From Mangifera indica (taxonomy: Eukaryota > Streptophyta > Magnoliopsida > Sapindales > Anacardiaceae): DNA of 64,000 nucleotides. The stretch lies in the NCBI RefSeq assembly GCF_011075055.1, contig NW_025401160.1, forward strand, positions 62,001 through 126,000, in the 5' to 3' direction. Of this stretch, positions 22,925 to 34,348 are shown in pieces (the stretch's first letter is position 1; each line of letters opens with the position of its first letter). Below the pieces are notes generated by a model, which worked only from the letters and a program-made list of their open reading frames with translations, searched no databases and was not told the DNA's origin. The position numbers were made by a program, and so were the translations under genes.

Positions 22925-24040
22925 CATGTTATTAGGCTCTGTTTTCATCAATTGTCATCTTGTGCAAAGTGAACAATAACCAACACCCCGGAAGCCACAG
23001 GTAATAAGTAATTAGACTCTGTTTTCATTATATTTTAATTATAATCTAAGAAAAATATCGTTAAAGTCAAATTATTTGTTATGTTACTGGCTGGTATCTT
23101 TTTTATATTTTCGAGTTTAATATTTAATCACTTCAACTTCTTTATTTATAATTACTTACAACTATTCAAAGTTTGCTGGGTATGAATAATTCTGCTACAA
23201 AGTTACTTACAAATTTCGAAATAGAAGTTCAATGGCTCGGTTGTTGAATACATATACACATGTTTCAATTTTTACGGCCTTTGAAGAAGTTTCCGTTCTG
23301 CTTTCAGACTGAGGCTAATTTGGTAATCCCAAGGATGCAATGAAACAAGAAAACAGGTTATTGGTAATTGATATTCTATATACTTCTTTAATGCTTCATT
23401 TCAAATGTTGTACTTTATATGTTGCAGGGGAGGGGAAGATTCACTTCAAATGGTTACAAAGTAACCTGTTTGATCTCTGCTTTTAATTTTCCATGTAAAC
23501 TCTCCCTTTTATTATTCTTTTAGATCTCTGCTTTAATTTTCCATGCAAGCTCTCCCTTTTATTATTCTTTGAGATCTCTGCTTTAATTTATATGCATTCT
23601 TTGAGATAAGTCTTTGGAAAATTTAATTGTCATCAGGAAACTAGCACCCTTAATTTGAATTAGGTGGAGAAAGGAAGTTTAATGCTTTGTTTTCCATCTT
23701 CTGGTCAGTTTTTTCACCTTTTCCGGTGATGTAGTGGAGCAAGTTTAGCAAGCCATGATTTTCTTTTAGAATCAAACTGAAAGGTGAAGTGTAATACAAA
23801 ATCATGCTTTTATGCTTTCCCTTTAATCTGAAATTAAAAATTTCTCATTCTAAGCAATTTGATTCTCTTTCACCTAGGCTTCAGACTTCATCTTCAGAAG
23901 ATTTATACCAGGCATAAATAGAAAAGAATATCCATCATTTTTGCACCCCTTAAAGTGTAAGTTTCTTTTCTTCACTTTAATCTAACATTGTTGTTGAATT
24001 TGGAAGCACATCACAACATTGTTTGACTGGTTAAACTTTT
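22925..24040 (+). repeat. Ghost of an NLR 3' flank (unit D), with short spacer
   Basis: From about 22965 (gaacaataaccaacacc, gccacaggtaataag) the sequence follows the intact NLR downstream region 16258-16945 with the same exon-like blocks, up to about 23775. Two short local duplications of gatctctgctttaattttccatg lie at 23500-23590. 23776-24040 holds nothing recognisable. Confidence 0.65.
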
Positions 24041-24735
24041 TTTAATGCAGGACAAATTCATGGTTAATACTGAGAATTTATTGTTCAGCAACTCCAGAAT
24101 GCTGTGCCTTCGTGTTCACTGCCAGCTCCAGGATGCAGTTTGTTCTCTGCACTTCTCTGCTGCAGATTTTTCGAGCAAACAACTCCAGGTTAAACTGCCA
24201 GGTCGCTGGAGTTTTTTCCAGGATTTCAAGTTTCTGCTCCACTTGCTTTGCTCTTGGAATACATCCCTGGAGTTTGCTGTGTTCGGATTGTTTCAGCTCT
24301 AGCATGTTGGTTCTGGCCCAGTTGCTGCGATGAAGTCCGGAACTCCCTCTCAAGGTTTCCTTGCAGAAAATTGTTCACGCTGTCCAGATTTTCAGGAAAT
24401 GGTCCATGTAAACAATGCAATGGTTATCCAGCTAATGGGTAACTTTTGGTATTTAGTCCCCCACGAAAGGCCTACTCTTTCTCTTGTAAAGTTAAGTGTT
24501 TCCTATAGCTTGTATGCTCCTCTTAAACTCTATTTTTGAAAGAACTTAGATAGATTTTCAACAATCATAGGTGTTTCCTATGGTTGTTGTGCTTAGTTCT
24601 AGCCCTATCGGATCTGTTTGGTTATGTTGTCCTTCCTGGTTGGAAGGATAAGCTTAGATTGTTTTCAAACTGTTTTTTTACGAGCTCATTGCCTTTTGTT
24701 TATATATATTTCTAATTATTAAAAAAAAAAATTTG
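24041..24735 (+). mobile_element. Second retroposon with related 3' end and A tail
   Basis: The last 150 bp resemble the tail of the 10196-11199 element: shared gaaggataagc, then a T-rich stretch, then tatatatt..taattatt followed by eleven A residues at about 24720. A clear target duplication was not found. Overlapping open frames on both strands (for example 24045-24302) are not convincing genes. Confidence 0.45.
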
Positions 24736-26023
24736 CGATAAATTGTTAAATGTCCTAAATTGAATGATTTGCAATTTTTATCCTTCCATGTCAAGTTTTA
24801 AAACTTTGTACCCTAACTGATAATATTATTTCTCCTTTTAAGTATATATATTTTAGAGTAGAATACTTGTCCCACCCAAGGTTTATGGAAACTATGTCCC
24901 CATGGCATAAATGTTTAAATCACATATTCTTGTAAAAACCTTAACTTCTGGGGCAAAAAAAAGTCAAACAATGTAATAATCATTTAACATTTTCAAACTT
25001 TTGGAAAAACAAAATATAAAAAAAAAATTATCGATATTGGTTTTAAATTCTATAAAATTATATCAAAATGAGATTTTACTAAATCTAGTTATATTATTGA
25101 AATTACACTATGTCAAACACAATCCGATAAGATTTTACCTTTTTATGTATTATTCTATTTGGAAATATGTGATCCAACCATCAAAATAACGTGAAGACTA
25201 CAATTTCCCTTATGAACTTCATTTGCCGAACCATTATCATGCCCAATAAACCACCTTTTAACTTAACCATCACAATAGCACCACATCACTCTATCCTTCG
25301 ACCTAGCAAGGTCCAACATGTCATGTGTCATACTGCATCAAGATCTTGAAAAATGCAAGTTTTGGTAGTATGTATTGACCCACCAAACTTTAAGACCCTT
25401 GACACAATCTTCAGCATTGCAAGTAGTACCATTGTGAGCATTTTGTTGAATAATTTTTTAAATTTTAAATTTTTGTGAATTCTATTGTATTAGTCAGCAG
25501 GCCTTCTTGTGAGGGCCTGATAAAGTCCATTTTACTTGGGGGCCTTGGCCCATGGGTCGTCACTTGATAAAACATCAAAATGTATTAAAGAAAAGCAATA
25601 AAAAATTAGTGTCAAAATATTTAACGACTAGTTTACCAAAATCACTGAAATTTGATCGGGACTTCAACTTGACTCAACCCTCTCGCTCAACTAAAGATCC
25701 AAACTTTCGTCAACTCTACTCAAGGAACTCTCTCTTCATCTCGCAAGATCCAAACTTTCAACTTGTCGGGATTAAAATTTAACTGAAATCTTGGGAACAA
25801 GATACAAAGTACAAACCAGTTTCAGGTTAGTATTCACTTGTATTGTACCCGCCAAACTGCAAGGTTTAGTTTCATTATGATATTTTGATGATTTAATTGC
25901 GCGGTAAAGTTTTGTGGGTGAGAGTCAAAACTGCAACCTAGATTTTCTATATTGTGCTAAGAGTATTTGGGTGTTGGAGTTTTGTGGCTTTTAGGTGGTG
26001 GGTAGGTTAGAGATTTTGGAATT
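24736..26023. other. Intergenic upstream of the DUF2921 gene
   Basis: 25175-25310 resembles 11375-11500. The rest is AT-rich with no recognised gene or element. The promoter of the DUF2921 gene should lie at the right end; no clear TATA box is visible within 100 bp of the ATG. Confidence 0.35.
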
Positions 26024-29000
26024 ATGAATTGTGTATTGTTGGTTATTTTTGGTTGTGTTGTGTATGGATCATTTGTTTATGGGTTCAGTGGTGAATACTT
26101 CCAAGATGTGAGCACCGTCGCCACCGAGTATAAAACTGAAAGTTTGACCTACAACTATGATAGGATTGATGAAGTGAAGAAGAAATGTGGTTTTGTTCTA
26201 TCCTCTGCTAGTGAATTGAAGCTTGATGATAGCAGGTTTTATAGTATCAAAGATGATCTCAATGTAGAGAGTGGTGATTGGGAGCAAGAGGTGAGTGATG
26301 CCCCAATCATGCCATTTGATGATAGAGACATCCCAAAGAATTCGTCACGAACCCCTTTGAAACTGGTTTCTTTCTGGGTTACAGATGTTGATCTTAAGCA
26401 TCGTTCAAAGAAATTTGTTAGTGTAAGTGGGGACATGCTTATTGGTATAACACTAGATTATTCGTTTTCTGATAAACCTTATGATGGGGGAGGCCCTCAA
26501 TTTCAGATATGGCCTAATCATACTCAAATTTCGATGTCATTTCAAGGGATATATACTGAAACGAAGAAAAATGGTGGTGAAAGGGTTTTATGTTTGTTGG
26601 GAACTGCAATGTTACCGTCTAGGGAGTCTGATTCAAATAATCCATGGGAATGGATGAAGGGCTCTGATCAGAACTATTACCAGCCACCACTTTTGCAAGA
26701 TGATCAAATTTTGCTTGTGCTTAATTCCCCTATGACTTTCACGCTTACAAATAGGGTAATACGAGGAGAGATGAGCAGTTTAAACCCAAAGTCAAATCAG
26801 AAGTACTTCGACAAAATTCACATTTTGTCCCATTTTGGCAGGTCAGCACACTACGAGTTTGGTGCTGAGAAGATTGTTTCAGAGGCATGTAACCCGTATC
26901 CATTCCAAGATAGCTTCTTGAAGAGCGGCATTGATATCTATAAAGGGAGCGGTGGGTTTTGTGAAGTTTTAGGAGCTTTTGGTAGCACAGGAATTCTCAC
27001 CATTGTGCCAAACTGGAAATGCAATGGCACAGACAGTTTTTGTCGTAAGCTGGGACCATTTGGTTCAGACAAAGCAATTCAAGCAACAGATGGAAGCTTT
27101 AAAGATGTCACAATTTTAATTCAGAATCTTAGGTGTCAACAAACAAATGGAAAGAGAAATGCCAGCTCAGCAAAGGTTGCTGCAGTATTTCGAGCTGTCC
27201 CTCCATTGGAAAATAGGCATAATGCTGCATGGAGATATGGAGTTAGCAACTTGACCATTGCTGCCGAGGGACTTTGGAAGTCTTCAAGTGGGCAGCTCTG
27301 CATGTTTGGTTGTCGTGGACTAGTTGATGCAGAAGGGACTAGCTGTGATACTCGAATCTGTTTGTACATTCCTATGTCATTTTCCATTAGGCAACGAAGC
27401 ATAATTGTTGGCAGTTTTTCCAGCAGTAATAACAGCACATCATATTTTCCTTTATCTTTTGAAAAGCTTGTTGAGCCGACAGAGTTGTTGAGTTATTTCA
27501 GAACTGTCACTCCACAGTACAGTTACTCAAAAATAGATGCAGCTGCTGTTGTCCTTGAAAAGAACGAACCTTTCAGTTTTCGAACAGTCATCAAGAAATC
27601 CTTGCTTCGCTTCCCCAAATTGGAAGACTCAGAGGCATTTTTATCTAGTCTTTCTCTTCTTTCAGAAGATCTGACTCTTCACATTTCTGCATTTCCAGAT
27701 CCACTTCCCAAAACACGTCTCCAGAGAATTGAAATCCAGATGGATATTCTCACACTTGGCCCCCTGTTTGGGCGCTACTGGTCTTCAAGTAATTTTACCA
27801 ACGATGAAGAGACTCCTTACCACGCTAAAGCAGAATATACTGAAAAGCAGCTTCTTTTGAATGTATCAGCTCAACTCTCAATTATTGGAATATCTTATAG
27901 CAATTTCTCTGCGATCTTTTTGGAGGGCCTTTATGATCCACATGTTGGAAAGATGTATCTTGTTGGTTGCAGGGATGTCCGAGCCTCCTGGAACATTCTA
28001 TTTGAGAGTATGGATCTTGAATCTGGTTTAGATTGTTTAATTGAAGTGGTGGTGTCATACCCACCTTCTACATCTCGGTGGTTGGTCAATCCAACAGCTA
28101 CCATTTCCATTTCCAGCCAAAGGAATGATGATGACCCCCTCCATTTTAGCACAGTTAAGCTACAAACTCTACCTATAATATACAGGAAGCAGAGGGAAGA
28201 CATTCTTTCTCACAGGGGGGTTGAGGGAATTCTCCGGATTTTGACACTCTCATTTGCAATTGCTTGCATTTTAAGTCAGTTGTTTTACATCAAGCATAAT
28301 TTGGATTCTGTTCCACTCATGTCCCTTGTCATGCTTGGTGTTCAAGCTCTCGGCTATAGTCTTCCTCTGATCACAGGAGCAGAAGCTCTCTTTGATAGAC
28401 CGGCTTCTCAATCTTCTTATCAAATGGAGTCTTACAACATTGAGAAGAGTCAGTGGTTCCTTGTGATGGATTACATCGTAAAGATCCTCGTAATGGCATC
28501 ATTTTTACTAACTCTCAGACTCATTCAAAAGGTGTGGAGATCACGTTTCAGATTACTTTCACGGGCTCCTCTTGAACCTCACCGTGTTCCGAGTGACAAG
28601 CCAGTGCTTCTTACTACCTTGACAATACATGTGATTGGGTATATACTTATTCTTATTATTCATTCTGTAAAAAATCGTGAGACATCTGAGAAGTTTAGAT
28701 ATTCAAGAGGTAGTTCCCACACACATCCACAGTGGGAAACTGAGCTGGAGGAGTATGTGGGTCTAGTTCAAGATTTTTTCTTGCTCCCTCAAGTTATTGG
28801 TAATCTTTTGTGGCGGCTTGATTGTAAGCCACTAAGGAAACTATATTTCATCGGAATCACAGTGGTCAGGCTTCTCCCTCATGTATATGATTACATACGA
28901 TCTCCTATTCCTAACCCTTACTTTGCTGAGAAAAATGAGTTTGTGAATCCTAGTTTGGATTTTTACTCCAAATTTGGGGATATCGCCATACCTGTAACTG

Positions 29001-29212
29001 CAGTTTTCCTTGCAGTTATAGTCTATATTCAGCAGAGGTGGGATCATGAGAAGCTCAGCCAGATTCTTACTTTCAGGCAATATAAGCTTCTCCCTTCTGG
29101 ATCCAGAGTTTATGAGAGGATACCTTCCAAGTCTGTCGAGGCTGAGCTTGCCTCTGGCGTCAACAGGAATGCCTCACACGAGCAGGAACATGATGACGAT
29201 GATGATGAATAG
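26024..29212 (+). CDS. DUF2921-family multi-pass membrane protein
   Basis: Intronless gene for 1062 aa. Residues 1-21 form a hydrophobic signal peptide (MNCVLLVIFGCVVYGSFVYG). A long, probably lumenal/extracellular region with many N-glycosylation sequons (NHT, NGT, NAS, NST, NFT) follows to about residue 730. Then come about seven hydrophobic segments: near 735 (ILRILTLSFAIACIL), 765, 810, 860, 900, 935 and 985. The C-terminus is short and acidic (EHDDDDDE). DUF2921 proteins include FLYING SAUCER 1, which has a C-terminal RING; no RING is seen here, so this belongs to the RING-less group of roughly 1050-residue proteins whose biochemical role is unknown. The reading frame has no defects. Degraded copies of its middle, 3' part and 3' UTR lie downstream of each PDR gene. 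Confidence 0.93.
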   Translation: MNCVLLVIFGCVVYGSFVYGFSGEYFQDVSTVATEYKTESLTYNYDRIDEVKKKCGFVLSSASELKLDDSRFYSIKDDLNVESGDWEQEVSDAPIMPFDDRDIPKNSSRTPLKLVSFWVTDVDLKHRSKKFVSVSGDMLIGITLDYSFSDKPYDGGGPQFQIWPNHTQISMSFQGIYTETKKNGGERVLCLLGTAMLPSRESDSNNPWEWMKGSDQNYYQPPLLQDDQILLVLNSPMTFTLTNRVIRGEMSSLNPKSNQKYFDKIHILSHFGRSAHYEFGAEKIVSEACNPYPFQDSFLKSGIDIYKGSGGFCEVLGAFGSTGILTIVPNWKCNGTDSFCRKLGPFGSDKAIQATDGSFKDVTILIQNLRCQQTNGKRNASSAKVAAVFRAVPPLENRHNAAWRYGVSNLTIAAEGLWKSSSGQLCMFGCRGLVDAEGTSCDTRICLYIPMSFSIRQRSIIVGSFSSSNNSTSYFPLSFEKLVEPTELLSYFRTVTPQYSYSKIDAAAVVLEKNEPFSFRTVIKKSLLRFPKLEDSEAFLSSLSLLSEDLTLHISAFPDPLPKTRLQRIEIQMDILTLGPLFGRYWSSSNFTNDEETPYHAKAEYTEKQLLLNVSAQLSIIGISYSNFSAIFLEGLYDPHVGKMYLVGCRDVRASWNILFESMDLESGLDCLIEVVVSYPPSTSRWLVNPTATISISSQRNDDDPLHFSTVKLQTLPIIYRKQREDILSHRGVEGILRILTLSFAIACILSQLFYIKHNLDSVPLMSLVMLGVQALGYSLPLITGAEALFDRPASQSSYQMESYNIEKSQWFLVMDYIVKILVMASFLLTLRLIQKVWRSRFRLLSRAPLEPHRVPSDKPVLLTTLTIHVIGYILILIIHSVKNRETSEKFRYSRGSSHTHPQWETELEEYVGLVQDFFLLPQVIGNLLWRLDCKPLRKLYFIGITVVRLLPHVYDYIRSPIPNPYFAEKNEFVNPSLDFYSKFGDIAIPVTAVFLAVIVYIQQRWDHEKLSQILTFRQYKLLPSGSRVYERIPSKSVEAELASGVNRNASHEQEHDDDDDE

Positions 29213-29950
29213 CGGTCCTTTCTGTTCAACATTAGTGCAGGATAGAGTTGTTGTAAACATACATTAAAGTGGCTTCATTTTGGTGGTTTTTCATGTATGG
29301 GATTGTTGTCTTCTGTGCACTGAAGCCTGAAGGTATAAACTTTGTTTATCCTTCATTATGTTAATCTATCTGATTTGATGTGTAAAACATTGTGACATTT
29401 TTAATGGTCCCACTAAACTCTTTAAATTGGAGCTAAAAGTTCTTGTTATATGAAGATTATAGCGGGTTGATCTTTTCCTTGTTGCACTTATCAGTTGATT
29501 GATGGTTAACCTGTAAAATTCCAGCAGTAAAATAGGCATGCTATTGAGTTTCAGATGTCAAAGAATTGTGAAATCAACTTTTTAAAAAACCAAATTGGGA
29601 GGCTATCATTTGAATAATGAATATTTTAAGATCTTAGTAAAGGTCTTTATTCATATTAAAATTAAGAGAAAAATTCTCTATAAATCTTGTTTTCTTTACC
29701 ATAAATTTGCAACAACATCACAGTGGGTGCAGAGATGATTAGAAGTTCGTTCACCTTCAAGGTATAGAAATAACCCCGAAATGAAAAACATTATGGATAT
29801 GCATTTAATCATACAGATTTCAAGTAATTATGAATAATATTTAATATTTTGAGTGATATTCTAATATTTTCATTGCAATTATATTATGTAATACTTTGTA
29901 ATATTACATTTCAACAGCACATAGGTTTAGAGGCGTCAATTGGATTGGCC
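29213..29950 (+). other. 3' flank of the DUF2921 gene
   Basis: The 29280-29365 part (tttcatgtatgggattgttgtc, gaaggtataaactttg) is also found at 43670-43730 and 58650-58700 behind the PDR genes, supporting it as transcribed 3' UTR carried with the relics. The remainder is AT-rich with nothing recognised. Confidence 0.5.
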
Positions 29951-30139
29951 CGGCCTAACAGAGCCCGAACCACACTGTAACATATTGAACCTAGCTCAGT
30001 TCGGTCCGTTACCCGGCCTAAAAGAGCCTGAACCACACTGTAACATGTTGAACCTAGCTCAGTTCGGTCCGTTATCTGGCCTAAAAGAGCCCGAACCACA
30101 CTGTAACATATTGAACCTAGTTCAATTCGGTTCGTTATT
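29951..30139. repeat. Tandem repeat, three units of 63 bp
   Basis: Units start at 29951, 30014 and 30077, each beginning ggcctaa(c/a)agagcc and containing gaaccacactgtaacat and cagttcggtccgtta. Because 63 is a multiple of three, frames stay open on both strands, which explains repetitive but probably meaningless open frames. Confidence 0.93.
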
Positions 30140-31389
30140 GTTTACATAATATTAAAAAAATTAAAAAATTAATTAATAATTATAATATAAAAAATTATTT
30201 TTTTATTAAAATTAATAGGTCAACCCATTTAAGGCTCGACCCGAAAGTTGTTGCTATAGCAGAGTTAGCTTAACTTGACCCATGGACACCTTTACCTAGG
30301 TTTATAATAATATTCAATAGTTATATGATGAGTAATATAAATATTAACTACTGATAATATTCAAAGTCTCTTTTTTTCACTTCCTCCAATGAACAACAAA
30401 CAAAAGCATTGTCGTCATCTAGTGAAGGATGATGAGCATTGTCTTTCGTAGGACAACGCTCCATCATCCAAATTTGGATAACAAGTGTCATCCAACGAAG
30501 GATGATGTTTCGTCGTCCAATTTGAACAACGAAACATTGTCCATACGATGTCTTTGTTATTGTTTGTCGTTTATTGAAGAGAGTTGTTGAATTTCAAATT
30601 TGATATCTTAGAGAGAAAAGTAAATTTTTCATAGCTTAATTTTAGGAGAAATTATTAGTTTTTTTAAATCAATAAAAAGAAATAAGATATAATTTTAACT
30701 ATTTTAATATTACTGATGAAGTAATGATTTTACCGCTCAACCCTAATAGAAATTCATGGATGTGTTGCAACGGAGTAAATTTTGAATTGATATTTAAGTT
30801 TTTAATTTATTACATATATATATTTATCTTTTTACAAAAACTTAAAAAAAAAAAAAAACTACCGGAGTAAAGGATACACCAATGCTTTTTTTCATTGGTG
30901 GAATTGTTGTCTAAATATTATTTTTTTATATCTTCAATGAACCCAAATAAACCGAAATAAATATTTTTTGGCCAATTTTGTAAGAACAAGAATGATCCCA
31001 TCTTCATTTCGGCCTAACTCACAAAGCCCAAAACTATGTGCTATAGGTCATTATAAATATAATTGTTTCGGCCTGGTTTGAAAGAATCCGACTTGGTAAT
31101 ATAGCATGTCAGGTCTAACCTAATTTGATCTGTTACTGTTTACATAATATTACAAAATTAATTAATTAATAGTTATAATATAAAAATTATTTTTTATTAA
31201 AATTAATGAGTCTAACCCATGTGGTAGAAGATTAAAATATTATAATTATTAATTTTTTACTAAAATTTTTTAAAGAAACCAATTTTTATGGGTGATTAGA
31301 AGATTAAAATATTCATTAGTAATCATTAAACCCACATAAAATAAATTAAAAGAAAAACATTGATAAAAAGGAAGGAATATGGACCTTTT
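30140..31389. repeat. Interspersed AT-rich repeat region, no gene
   Basis: About 85-100 bp starting gttattgtttacataatatta (30131-30229) recurs at 31134-31219 (gttactgtttacataatatta), each followed by a form of cccat. A stretch at 30405-30560 repeats gtcgtc/gaaggatgatg words. Both look like pieces of one decayed non-autonomous element that also carries the 63-bp units. Confidence 0.5.
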
Positions 31390-31640
31390 TAAGGAAGAAA
31401 TATAAAATATTTTTTTGTATTCCTCCAATCAAAATAGCCTCTAATGTGCTATCATTTTTTCTACATTATCTATTTCTAAAAGATAATGACTTTTTTTAAG
31501 AAAAGTTCCTTAAGGAAGAAATATAAAATATTTTTTTATATTTGTCGTATCAAAATAGCCTGTAATGTGCTATCACATTTTCTATACTATCCATTTCTAA
31601 AAGATAGTTGACTTTTTTAAGAAAAATTCCTACTTCAAAT
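31390..31640. repeat. Tandem duplication of about 118 bp
   Basis: Two adjacent copies, each starting ttaaggaagaaatataaaat and running through caaaatagcct(c/g)taatgtgctatca and ctatttctaaaagata to aagaaaa. Text like its right edge also appears at 34595-34650. Confidence 0.85.
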
Positions 31641-33159
31641 TTTGAACCATAATTTTTCACAAATAAAGACATCTTATCGTATTTTGAACTCGTTGCAAAT
31701 TTTATGATATAAAAAGATGAATGAAATTAAATTTATAGAGGGGAATTACAAGAGGAAACTTATGAAATGAGTATGATAAACTTAACAAGACAACACTTAT
31801 AAAAAAATAATAATAAAACAAGATAACTTATTTGATGACCTCAAACGAAGATGAAATTATCTTCATCCGAAATAAAAATATTCTGATAAAGACAATTTTG
31901 TTTTCATCAGAGGAAATCAATGTTTTTGATGGGTGGAAATAAGTTGGTAAGAGAAGATAAGATAGGAGAGAGAGTTAATGATGATTTCAAAACTTTAAGG
32001 AGAAAATTGTTATTTTTTAATAAAAGAAAATTATTAGATTTTTAAACTGAGAGGTAAAATATAATAAAATTTTTGTTAAATAATAATTTTATTCTTAATA
32101 TTAATTGAGTTTTTTAACATAATTTTATTTATTGGTGGGCATTTAAATTTTTTAAAGTTGAAGGATATAAGAAATGAGTTACAATAAACGTTGGGTAGGA
32201 ACCAGTCTTTTGGTCCACTTTTTTTCTTTTTTTTTAAATTTCAAATCAATTCGTTGTTTTATTGTTTGGCTTTAATTTCAAGGTGAGGGTTGGGGAAGGA
32301 TTGGTTAGAATAAAATCATGATGACTAATCATTTTATGTATTGTAATTGTTAATGTAAAGTTACCCTGTTTCTCACATTTTTCAGTTGGGCTTAGGATTG
32401 GATTCGAGTCGAATTAAATTTGAGTTTGCTTGAGCTTGAGTTTGGCTCAGTTCACATATAGTTAATTTCGAGCTCATGAAAAACAAGCTCGAATTCGGCT
32501 CAAATTCGATTTGACTCATTTTTCGTTATTAAAACGATGTCGTTGTGTATTAAAATTTTTAATTAAAAAATCTGATGAGTAGTTCGAACTGACTTGATTC
32601 GAGTCTAGCCTTAGTTGGGCTCTTGTTAAAGAAGCTGAGGTTGCCACGAAAATCACAAAATTCAGAGAACTCCGTACCATTGGAGTGTCTATTGGTGCCA
32701 ATTTTTTATATTTAGGGTAACTAAATATTGCATCTGTATTTATTGGGTAGATATATTCAAGATATAATAATTAAATTTATAATCATTATATCAAAAAAAT
32801 AAAAGATTAACAAATATAATAAATGTTCAAATTTAAACTATTACTTTTAATTTTTAATATTTTATTAATTTTATTAATCTTGACATCTTTATTAATGTTA
32901 TTTGCTTCTAAGAAAAGTGAAAAATGTAAATCAGCGACTATAGAATGCAGATTTTTTCCTTTAAAGTTATTATTTTCTTCATTTTTCTGCTCTTGGAAAC
33001 TTTCATCATAAAAAGAAAATTTCTACAAAGTAATTGAACTGATAAAATTATAAAAAGGAAACAAAATTACACTTTTGAGAAAATATGAAGATAAATTATC
33101 ATCAATATCTTCGATAAACGCAAATGGAAGTTTCTTCTGTCTTCAAGAAACTCTACCAA
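31641..33159. other. AT-rich intergenic with a MITE-like segment at 32395-32620
   Basis: The MITE-like part begins ttaggattggattcgagtcg, ends near gattcgagtctagcc and has an aaaacgatgtcgtt core like the elements at 16985 and 46320. I could not fix its ends. Nothing else is supported. Confidence 0.35.
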
Positions 33160-33550
33160 TAGTAAAGTAACACTATACATAAATATTTTTAGTATATAAT
33201 TTAAATACGTAAATAATATATTATTATATGATAAAAAATTATTTTATCTTTAATAATAAAATTATTTATACATATATTTGATACATAATTTAAATATACG
33301 GATGATTTGTTATTATATAATTAAATAATTTTAAATTAATGATATAATTAATTATATAATTACTCAAATTGTGTATCAAAAGTGTTATACATAACATTGT
33401 TTTATCTGAGTAATATTATATGTACCTATTTAAAATACATAATTATATATATATTCATATGTTTTATTATATGATTGAATATTATATTATCATTAATTTA
33501 AAAATACTAAATAATATGATGGAATATATAAATATAAATAAATAAATAAA
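33160..33550. mobile_element. AT-rich MITE-type repeats, two adjacent copies
   Basis: Two stretches of the same family as 21661-21800 (33160-33400 and 33420-33540), with aatattatatgtacctatttaaaatacat and gattgaatattatatt-like text. Confidence 0.45.
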
Positions 33551-33571
33551 TATATATATATATATCTAAAA

Positions 33572-34339
33572 GGGCCAAACAACTATTTCCCACCCAAGGT
33601 ATACGGATTCTTAAAGTTCCACCCTTTATCTATGGAAATACCAAATGTCCACCCATGGTCGGTTAAAATTAACGGTGATAAGGGTAAAATTATCATTTTC
33701 TCTATAATATTAAAAATAAACTAAAATAGAATATGTATTTGGCCCCCTAAACTTTAAAAACTAAAATTTTCCCCCAACCTAAGTTTTAAAAAATGGCAGT
33801 TTTACCATAGGGTTTCGTTTTGAAATCTCCGGTGACATCTCTGGCTCCATTGCCGACGACCTCTCCCTCCCGAAGCATCCTCTCCTTCCGACGATCTCTT
33901 TCTTCCCATTTAGACCACCAATCGGCTTTGAAGAAGCCGTGGAGGACGAAGTTCTTCGTCTTCCCAGTCGTCGTCCTCTAGGAAGACGATTTCTCTTCTC
34001 AAACGACGTCTTTCGACACCGAATGGGTTGAGGTGAAGTTGAGAGGGGCTGTCAGTGGAAAAGAAACTGTCGGGAGGGGGAGACGGCTGGCGATGGCGTC
34101 GGAGAAAGTGAAGGGGTTTGGAAACTAAACCCTAGGGGGGGAAATGTGATCTTTTCAAACTTAGCTTAGGGAAAAAATGTTAGCTTTTAAAATTTTAGGG
34201 AGGAAAATGAGATTAAATTTTCAGGGGTTAAGGTTCCGTTAAATTTAACCGGTCATGGGTGGGTATTTGATGTTTCCATAGATAAAGGGTGGAACTTTAG
34301 GAATTTAGCATACCTTGGGTGGGAAATAGTCATTTGGCC
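33572..34339. mobile_element. Non-autonomous Mutator-like element (MULE), about 770 bp
   Basis: Terminal inverted repeats of about 100 bp (33572-33674 against 34237-34339) read inward from GGCCAAA through ACTATTTCCCACCCAAGG. The element is flanked by the 9-bp direct repeat TATCTAAAA (33563-33571 and 34340-34348), the Mutator signature. The interior 33800-34140 is markedly more GC-rich than its surroundings, with tcctctccttccgacg-type text, and might be captured host sequence, as in Pack-MULEs. No transposase is present. Confidence 0.9.
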
Positions 34340-34348
34340 TATCTAAAA

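Noticed and set aside
24045..24540. Dense open frames on both strands
   Set aside because: Mutually overlapping, no recognisable domain, and located in a retroposon-like segment.
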